In this document: positions 56,627-64,000 of the stretch, in pieces
How positions within the stretch are numbered: position 1 is the stretch's first letter
Layout of the letters: every line of letters starts with the position of its first letter
Assembly: GCA_907165135.1 (NCBI GenBank)
Contig: OU015568.1
Location: 14,144,501-14,208,500 of the forward strand
Origin: Oikopleura dioica
Lineage: Eukaryota; Chordata; Appendicularia; Copelata; Oikopleuridae
DNA: 64,000 nucleotides
Reading direction: 5' to 3'
Position numbers and translations under genes: made by a program
Notes under the pieces: model-generated
The model's database searches: none
Told to the model about the DNA's origin: nothing
What the model saw: the letters and a program-made list of their open reading frames with translations, nothing else

Positions 56627-57385
56627 ATGGACGTGACGGAGCAAGCAAGAAAGGGTACTGAAATCAAGGAAGAGAATTTTTGTTAAAGCGAGTTTAGATG
56701 TTGAGGCGCTAAAGGCGATTTTCGACCAATTTGATGTGAATCATGATGGACGACTTTCACTGAAAGAAATAATCACGTGCTACCGACGATTTGGACAAAA
56801 TCCGACGGAGGAGGAAGTGACCAAACGCATGGTTAGGGTTTTCGCTTTTTATTGAAATTTTTACAAAGAGATAGATGTAAGTGAAAACCTTCTCAAGCAA
56901 TTGTGAATCCAAATGCTTCCAAGCTTAGTTTTCCTGAGTTCTGTGAAATGATGGGTGACACGATCAATTACTACGACTTGGAGTTCTCGCTTCAGGAACA
57001 GTTTCAAAATAAAATTATTAATTTCCTGAATCCTAGAAATCCGTAATTGAAATTTCGTCAGAGTGCGTTTCGAGCCTTTGACGTCTACGCAAAAGGATCC
57101 ATCAAAGCGAGCGATTTAGCCAAAGCGCTCGAGTTTACTGAAGTTGATCCTGACGAAGCTGCTAATTTCATCCAAGATTTGGATATTGATGGCGATGGGA
57201 ATATCACTTATGATGAGTTTACAAAGCATGTAAGTTCATATCACCAATATGAAATTGCCGAGTTAATCATTATTTTTTAAATTCTTGAGAAGAAAATTCA
57301 TCTCTTTTTTAAGATTTCTGACTCAATTGTGCGAGAAGCTCTTGGCGTAAAATCTGAACCAAAAGCTCCAGAAGACATGGAATAA
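56627..57385 (+). CDS. Calmodulin-like EF-hand protein, 167 aa
   Basis: Exons 56627-56654, 56698-56835, 56898-56995, 57062-57229 and 57314-57385 total 504 nt. Four EF-hand units follow calmodulin spacing. Loop 1 (DVNHDGRLSLKE) and loop 4 (DIDGDGNITYDE) keep all Ca ligands; loops 2 (about VNPNASKLSFPE) and 3 (DVYAKGSIKASD) have lost several. It may bind two Ca ions per molecule. Two introns are non-canonical: exon 2/3 GG-AG and exon 3/4 GA-AG (QSAFRAFD matches calmodulin EAFRVFD only with that join). Calmodulin/troponin-C relative; the target is unknown. Confidence 0.82.
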
Positions 57386-58231
57386 TAACGGAGCGAATCT
57401 CTGTTTTTAGATATGAAAATAAAGCTCGGAAAACAGACGGGGTTTCCTTTTGATAAAAAGCGGCAAGTGGCAAGTTTTGATTTTGCCTCATTAACATAAT
57501 GAAGTTCTTGACCTGTCGCTTTTTGACAGGAGCTACAATATGGCGAAGAAGCGGGCGCGGAACTTAGTTCTCAGGGCTAACACCGTGAAACGCAATTTGC
57601 ACAAATTACTTGGAGAAAGAAAAGACTCATTTTTTGGACTATATTGCTGAATACGGGAGTTTATCTGCATGATTTTTAAGCAGGCAGCAACATTTTTGGT
57701 GAACGAACAACTTTTAAAAATCCTTCCACTAGGTCAAATCTAATCACGTGGCATGCAAGAATTCTAGGAATGAAAGTTTGCTTTTGCGCGGAGGTCCCTT
57801 TTGTCCGAGGCTCGGTGGACACAATCGGATGACAGGTCCTCATTACACGGCTCCGCTCAAACGGCGGCTGCATATCTCGGTGACAGCAGGGAAAGTAAAA
57901 AGTGATTGACTTCCATTCTTCGCCTGGATTTCTGAAGTGAAGCAAAAAAGGAGCCGAAATAGCGCGAAAAGCATTGAAAGAAAAATTGAAATCGGGTCCC
58001 TTCCGAAGTGAATTTTCGCCGAGCAAAGTTTCGTCTTAGGTGACGGCCGGCGCATAAGTCCACGCTTCATGCCAAACAACAAATTTCCATCGAGTAAAAT
58101 GAATGCACTGAAAATGGAAAAATATAATTCCCCCCCCCCTGCATGGTCATTTGCGTTTGGAAAATGGTATATTTCCTGGCCTCCTTTATTGACATGAACA
58201 CACGTAAGCATAAGTTATGCTGCATAACCCT
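57386..58231. other. Intergenic, no gene seen
   Basis: GC-richer than its neighbours in places. Overlapping open frames at 57676-58211 (-) share no splice partners or motifs. A poly-C run lies near 58130-58139. Confidence 0.4.
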
Positions 58232-58740
58232 TTAATACACTATTGATTGTAATCTACATGTATTCGGCTGGACATAATGGCAAAATACATTAATTCCCCT
58301 CTCAGGGCTGCAAAGGCACTTTCTTAGCGTCAACAGGTGACACTGGCGTGACAGGATCCGAATTTGAAAGAGCATCCACTCATCAAAATGCCCGTCTGGC
58401 CAGCTCAGATCTTCACTAAATATTTCCGTATATTCCGCTGGCTGATCGCCACCTTCAAAGCTGTCCTCGTCAGCACCGAATGTGAGTGCTCTTTCCAACT
58501 CTTTGTCAAGAAAATCAACATCTCAAGCAGAATCGACGGACAGCTGCTCTTTCTAACAAATGCCAACATAACGTTCGTGCTCCTCTTCGAACAGCATTTT
58601 CGACTCGATGCTGAAATTTTATGATCATAATGAAATGCCAACCCTTCAGTGAGGTTCCGACATGGGCGACATCGTGGAGGCGAGAGGAAGCCTTGGGAAC
58701 TTTCGGAAATGGTAAAAGGGATTAGTTACCATTTGCGACA
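58232..58740 (-). CDS. Hypothetical acidic protein, partial exon chain
   Basis: Three segments join in phase: an exon ending at 58643 (encoding CRPCRNLTEG), 58610-58573 (ESKMLFEEEHE) and 58521 downwards (DFLDKELERALTFGADEDS, then EIFSEDLSWPDGHFDEW). The two introns are 32 and 51 bp with GT-AG borders. The amino-acid composition is clearly protein-like and acidic. The start and the exact 3' end are not resolved: the last frame runs to a stop at 58232, but another short intron near 58345 is possible. No family recognised. Confidence 0.4.
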
Positions 58741-60011
58741 GAATACTTCCTAAGCTGTGACTATTACAAAAGTCTCCTTGTAAACTTGACTATTTGGACA
58801 ATTTCAAGTGCTCACCGCAATCTGTCTTGTTTCAAAATTTACATTCTTTGGCCCAACTACTGAAGTTTTACCGTCAATCTTTGCCGCAAATCCGAGAAAT
58901 AAAATTCGACTGATTCATTAAAATAACTCTTGGGAATATCTTAAAGGCCGTCTATTTTATGCCAGTCTCTTTTCCCTAGCCAGCTACGACAATAAACACA
59001 CTTTGAAATCTCCCGGTCAAATATAATCGTTATCGCGCCGGGAGAGGAAATTATTTTTCCTAATTTTACTCCTTCTATCTGAGAAATTCTTTGTTATAGC
59101 GGAGCTGGAATGTTTATACGAGCGTTTGAGATGCTGAGCGATAAATTAGGCACGAGGGCTATCTATTTCGGCGTTCTTCAGTTTCGGTTCTTTTTTTTTA
59201 TCTGATACTCGCTTAATTTGCATTATTTCTTTATGATGGATCGAGAAGTTCTAGCGCTGCTGTAGCTTGACAGTTTTGGTATGCTAAGGGAGATCTACTA
59301 CCCGGCTGCGTGAAATTCCGAACAAAGAAAACTAGATGTGATTTTTCATTTTTTGTATTTTTTCTTTTGATATTTTCAAATGACAAAATTTGTTAATTGT
59401 GAAGTGTTTAAACTTGCAAAGTACAGGAAGGAACATTGAATAGAATGAATCACGTGATTTGTTTGTATGTGTGGCATAGTAACTTGTATGTATAAGAATA
59501 TTGAATAAACTAAGGGCTAACACGGGCCAGGTCGGCGGTTTTCAACTTCGGTTAGCGAGGGTGCGCCCGGTTGGCAAGTACCACTGTCAGATCTGTCTAA
59601 CCTACACCGGGATTATCTCTTAAACTGAAGCAATTTTCCCCGCCACCTTAGCAATAAGCGTGTTACGCGAACGTACGTATTCGAATTCTAGGGCGCGCAA
59701 AACACTTATTTTTTAGAAACGGAATCAGCTCTTTTTTGTACTTGATGCCATGGGTTGACGAAAAACCGCGGCAGCGCATATAAATTATGGAAGTTGAATG
59801 TGAGTTTTTAAGAAACAAAATGTACAATAAAATAATTTTGAACCGTGTGCTTCTATCTACAAATCGACCCGAAGGAAGTTAAAATAGTAATATAAGTAAA
59901 GTTATTTTGAACCGTCACTTTGAAGCACCGCGCGATGACTCATCCACGGTGCATCTGAGACCGAGGAAAGGGTCGGACTCAGTGGCCGGGGTCATCGGGC
60001 GGAGTTGGCAG
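58741..60011. other. Intergenic 3' of Meis
   Basis: AT-rich sequence with no exon recognised. It should include the 3' UTR of the Meis gene at its right side. Confidence 0.4.
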
Positions 60012-62225
60012 TCAACAGCTGTTCGAGAGGGAGGTGAGATCTGGGGGCAGTGTTGGAATCGACGGGTAGCCATGGGGGTTGCCGATGCCGTGCAGGCCGC
60101 CACCGCCGCCAAGCATCGAGTGATGATTCGGGAGCTGGCCGGAGCCGAAGGCCGAGAACATGTTCGTCATGCCACCATCGCGAGAAATTGGAGGCATCGG
60201 CGGTGGAGGCATTGCGGGAAGTGAGTGTGGTGGGAGACCCATGCCTGAGCCCATTCCTCCTCCGAATCCTAAAGTATTGTTTTACCCTTTTGAATCAAAA
60301 ATTAAGAGTCCTACCTTGAAGTCCAGGATGCATCGGATGAGGGAATACTCCCATTCCTGGGCCATAAGGATCTGGAGATGGATAAGAACCAGTGGTGTAA
60401 GGCGCCACTAGAAAAACATGAGTTTTCACATCTTCGAATGTTTTTAGGAATCGAGTGAAATTCCAAGTTTTGACACTTACTTGCTCTATTGGAGGAATCG
60501 ATCATGGGTTGAACAATCCGACGACGTGCGTTGATAAACCTAAAATGATAAATGACATTTGTCCTGTCTTAATATTTTGTGCTTGTTGGACAGCTCCATG
60601 TCTTCTAATGACTATTGTGGCGTAACAAATGTCGCCTTGTGTCAACATGAGGGCTGTCCGTGAAGCAAATGGTCAACTTCAACTTTGGTTTCACTTACCA
60701 ATTGTTAACCTGGAGAATCGTGAGTCCAGTTTGTTGGCTCAGGTTCTTTTTCTGTTCTTCAGATGGGTATGGATGCTGAAATATGAATTAGTCGGTGAAC
60801 AGTGCGCAAATTTGAAAAGACTTTGTATCCATATCCGTAAGTAAGAGAGGTATTAAAAATATATTAATCCAATACAACAAAACGCTTCAGTGCAAAAATC
60901 GATAACCTACTAGCTGTTATTCTTGTGAACACAACCATTGCTGTCTTATTTACTAAGAAATAGCTATTTCAAAACCGATCTTCAGGTCTATTGACTCTTG
61001 GTTAAATCGATCCTAAAAGCCGGATTTTATGGAATCTGTGATCAACGTCGGCTTTTGCGTTACTCGAAAACATTCGACAAATGATAAATTAAAAATAACT
61101 AAAGGCAGAAGTCTTTCCTACTTACAGTCAGGTTCTGGAAAAGCCAGGCTCGAAGTATGTTAGTTGCTTGTTTGGGGAAGATGCCTCGTTTCTTAGGTTG
61201 AGGTTTTTTGTCATCTTTGTCTTCTTTTTTGACGCGTTTTGACGAGCTGGATGGCGTGTCATGTGAATCAGAGGTAGAGTCTCTTTTTCGTGAATTGGAT
61301 GAACTGTGCGTTACTGAGCCGGAGCTCGAGGTTGGTGGTGGTGTTTTTGTGGCCAGGGATGAGGCTGATGGAGAGGGTTCCAATGTTGACAAGGTAGATG
61401 AGGAGATGGGCGGGTGGCCGGACATAGACTGGACCAAAGATGGTGTAGTCAGAAGAGAAGGTGACGTCGCGTGCAGCGTAGAAATTCCATCGATGTCGCC
61501 GACAGTTGAGGGATACTCGCTTGGATCGGAAGTGAAGACGCCAAGTCGGTTGTTCTCCGACACAGGTTCGAGCTTAGTGTGCTCAATGTGCTCCACTGAA
61601 GAAAAATGTTACGGATTAGGATCAAACGACGTTGAAAAAGAGGAAGTAGGGATAAGTCTGTAAGTCCCTGGCGCGCTCTTGGCATATCCATTGAGGAAGT
61701 GCCAATGTGGTAAAATACCAAAAGGGATTCTGTTCAGTGCTGAATTATCCGTTTGACCTTCATGATTTCCCACCCGAATTATCAGCGCTTTGCCAAGTTT
61801 ATAATCACCGTATTTACGTTTTACTGATGGAGACTGCAAAGGAATGTACTTTGAAGAAGAGGAACCGCTTGACTCGAGCTCACTCAACGAAGGAGCTTCT
61901 GAATAGCAAAATTCGTTCGCTGTTTTTGAAAATAAAATAAAAACTTACGGGGAGTAAGACTGTGTAAATTTAAGTCAATTTGGTCATGATGGCTCATGGA
62001 TCCGACCACTCCCTCGATCATAACTGGGTGGTGAGTCCATGGACTAAGTCCAGAGGAAGCACTGAGACCAGAGATCGAGGAACTCACTGATGGAGACGGC
62101 CCCGCTGAGGTGGAGACCGCCTGTGAGACTGAAATTGGAGTGGAAGGGAGCGACGATGGAACCTGGTGGATCGGTTCCATCTTTAAAGTCTGTACTGGGG
62201 ATGCGTGTTCGGAGGGCTGGAGCAT
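60012..62225 (-). CDS. meis: Meis-class TALE homeobox protein, at least 410 aa
   Basis: Exons 62225-61949, 61595-61126, 60775-60699, 60539-60481, 60407-60315 and 60268-60012 give 411 codons. The TALE homeodomain (about residues 226-288) is split over three exons: [39 protein letters not shown], then NNW joined to [19 protein letters not shown], which is Meis rather than Prep type. The N-terminal part is Ser/Pro/Thr-rich, the C-terminal part Gly/Met/Pro-rich. Meis proteins are Pbx and Hox cofactors. The MEIS (Pbx-binding) domain is not seen in this model. The frame is open upstream of the first Met to a splice acceptor at 62376, so more N-terminal exons probably exist. Confidence 0.87.
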
Positions 62226-62375
62226 CTCTGGGCTGGGTTTGTGGGCCGTACTACCCAGCGGAGCGCGCGGCTGGCACTCCCTGGGTAGCTCTGCTCTCTC
62301 GTAGGAAATGATCTCGGTGTGGACAATGTCGGCGGGAGCACCACCGACTTCTTCAATCTCTAAGCTGATGCCTGA
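62226..62375 (-). CDS. Probable 5' extension of the Meis exon
   Basis: From a ctacag acceptor (exon start 62375) the Meis frame continues without a stop to the Met at 62225, encoding SGISLEIEEVGGAPADIVHT and more. A stop lies just beyond the acceptor. This suggests that the exon begins at 62375 and that the true start is in an exon further right. GC-rich DNA makes chance openness possible. Confidence 0.45.
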
Positions 62376-63640
62376 CTGTAGCTGTCACTGACTGGGCACA
62401 AGTTGTCAGGCTGCCTGTCACGGGCACGTCAACAGCTAGGCTGAGCTCGCTTTGGCTGCTCGGGCTGCTGGTTTGGGCACGCTACGGGTGTGTGTGCGCG
62501 TTGATAGTTGTGCCGAAGGAAAAGTGTACAAATAATCTGCTCGGGCGCTGCTACCGTCTGTCAAAAACTGGCAGCTCTTCGCATTCGAGCGGCCTCTAGA
62601 AGTCAACCGGCTCATCCTCAACGAGCGCTACGCTGGCCGCTCGACAGCGCCGCCCAGCAGAACGGGCTCCCCACTCCTGCATCTTGCCAGGGACCGAAGT
62701 CAAGCGCTGGGTACAATGTCGAGGAGTGAGTGCACTGGAGCGCCCTCAAAGACCAACCAACGAAGCAAGGGCTTGGTCAAATCAGCTGTCAGCTTGCTTC
62801 AGTTCTTGACAAGCAAGGTATTCTTCTCTAGACATGAACTTTATAAGCGGATAGTCCGAAGACGCGAAGACAGCTCGAACTTGATCATCCTCTATTTCGC
62901 GATTTTCTATGCAGAATTTTCAAAGTGAAAGCGATAGAAGCCAGCGATAGAAGATGAAATAGAAACGAATAAATATTTAAACCGTTTTTATCGAAGGAAC
63001 AACAGGGAAGGAAACGAAGAAGAAACTCGGAAGCGCAAAATTATTTAAAATTTAAAGATAAGGCAGCCCGTCGCCAAAACATGACAGAATCTAGTGCGCT
63101 TATCAGCGCTAGCGCTGACGGCCTCGCCTTTCCCAGGCGGTCATTTTTTGTGCAAATGACTTTCAATTATTTTTTCTCCTCGAATTTGTGTTCAAAAATC
63201 GGAATCATCAATGCTCGATAAGTATTTTCGTCCGGAAACACAGATCCATTGACAAAAATTCCTGTTGATTCCCGACTTCTAACACGGGTGATAAATTAAC
63301 GGGGATGTTGGCCAGGTAGAAAATTCCAAGCAATTATCGTTTTCGGGGTGTCGTAGGAATTGTAATCAAATTGTCAAAAGTTTACAATCGGGGGACTGAG
63401 CCAAAGGTGTGTTTTCGCGCTTCAGGAGTTCGTTGAACCGGACGAGCGATGATCACGTGATCACAGCCCAGCGGATTTCCGGTTTTTACGATTGCTTGTC
63501 TAACTTGTCAAGGCAAAATCGTCTTTTGGGCTTTTATGTTGCCAGTATTTACACGTTTTGGTTTCATTAATGTTCTCTTTCAACTTTCACGTCGGTCAGG
63601 ATTTCAAACCAGAATCACCGATTTGGAAAAAATAACTTAC
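62376..63640. other. Gene-poor DNA between Meis and the right-edge exons
   Basis: A GC-rich, promoter-like stretch covers about 62376-62760. No MEIS-domain exon was found here on either strand. Confidence 0.4.
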
Positions 63641-63712
63641 TTCCTTTATTGACAATAACTTCAATATTCGTAGCATACGAGCATATGCTGTAGTAATAAA
63701 TTAAACTTTTAC

Positions 63713-63940
63713 CTTTCGGAAAACCGTCTTGAGACATCGCGCTGCTGGAGTTGTTCGCCCTCGGACTTCCGGGCTCACCTTCGGACATTTGCTTATCCGA
63801 CGCTGCGGGGCTGAAGCCCAATCCCTATAAAACAAATCGTTAGGATGCAGGATAAGCAGGAAGCGACGAAAACGGTGAAAATCCATACTTTCCGTTTTCG
63901 ACAAATTTTCAGTAGAATCGTTTAACACAGCAGGGCGCAT
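63713..63940 (-). CDS. 5' coding exons of an unidentified gene (possibly Meis N-terminus)
   Basis: Exon 1 (63940-63893) starts at ATG with MRPAVLNDSTENLSKT; exon 2 (63824-63713) encodes GLGFSPAASDKQMSEGEPGS, RANNSSSAMSQDGFP and ends at a GTAAAA donor (the frame also stays open through it to a GTAAGT donor near 63645). The linking intron must be GA-AG to hold phase. The peptide is low-complexity, Ser-rich and resembles the N-terminus of a transcription factor. It lies upstream of Meis on the same strand with no gene between, so it could be a distant Meis exon, but that is inference. Confidence 0.45.
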
Positions 63941-64000
63941 TTTTCTCGATAAACAAAATTTTAATTTTGACGAAAAAAAATTGCTTTAGTATCAATCCGC

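Noticed and set aside
57676-58211. Overlapping minus frames of 116-122 codons
   Set aside because: Several frames open at once, no motif, no phase-matched introns; likely a compositional effect.
61609-61887. 92-codon minus frame between the first two Meis exons
   Set aside because: It lies within the intron between exons that join cleanly in phase; no homeobox-family match. An alternative exon cannot be fully excluded.

Overview
This is a eukaryotic, animal, gene-dense window. It most likely comes from an appendicularian (larvacean) tunicate related to Oikopleura. The gene set is metazoan: FoxI and Meis transcription factors, a TRPM channel, an NCX exchanger, a PARP, PDK and SSUH2. Most introns are only about 33-65 bp. 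Several splice junctions that are forced by reading frame and family alignment use GA-AG, GG-AG or GC-AG borders instead of GT-AG, a habit known from larvaceans. The species call is inference. All exon models were made by hand from frame, splice signals and remembered family motifs.

Layout, left to right (strand): partial orphan gene running off the left edge (-), TMEM65 (+), FoxI (-), about 5.8 kb without a gene, orphan multipass membrane protein (+), TRPM channel (-), PARP with two alternative catalytic 3' ends (-), coiled-coil protein (-), two tandem 74-residue secreted paralogs (-), Tctex1-type dynein light chain (+), pyruvate dehydrogenase kinase (-), 4HBT thioesterase (-), SLC33A1 acetyl-CoA transporter (+), SSUH2-like zinc protein (-), SLC15 peptide transporter (+) with a small secreted gene nested antisense in its first intron, about 5 kb with an inverted-repeat element, an NCX exchanger with an unusual Ca-binding extracellular repeat domain (+), a 2.9-kb hAT-like element, an orphan gene (+), a membrane carboxylesterase (-), a possible peptide precursor (+), an EF-hand protein (+), a weak acidic orphan (-), a Meis-class homeobox gene (-), and the 5' exons of an unidentified gene (-) at the right edge.

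Most neighbours are functionally unrelated housekeeping, membrane and developmental genes, often convergent with very short gaps (34 bp between the membrane protein and TRPM). I see no operon-like pathway cluster.

The most interesting items are: the NCX whose first exons encode a signal peptide plus ten DxDxDGDGIP-type loops; the PARP with two complete, phase-matched catalytic 3' ends behind one WGR/helical-domain body; the twin secreted paralogs whose reading frames only close through GA-AG introns; two hAT-like non-autonomous elements with exact 8-bp target duplications and shared GAGC-rich filling; and small secreted or peptide-precursor candidates. One single-base frameshift in an otherwise intact NCX lies in a C run and may be an assembly error.
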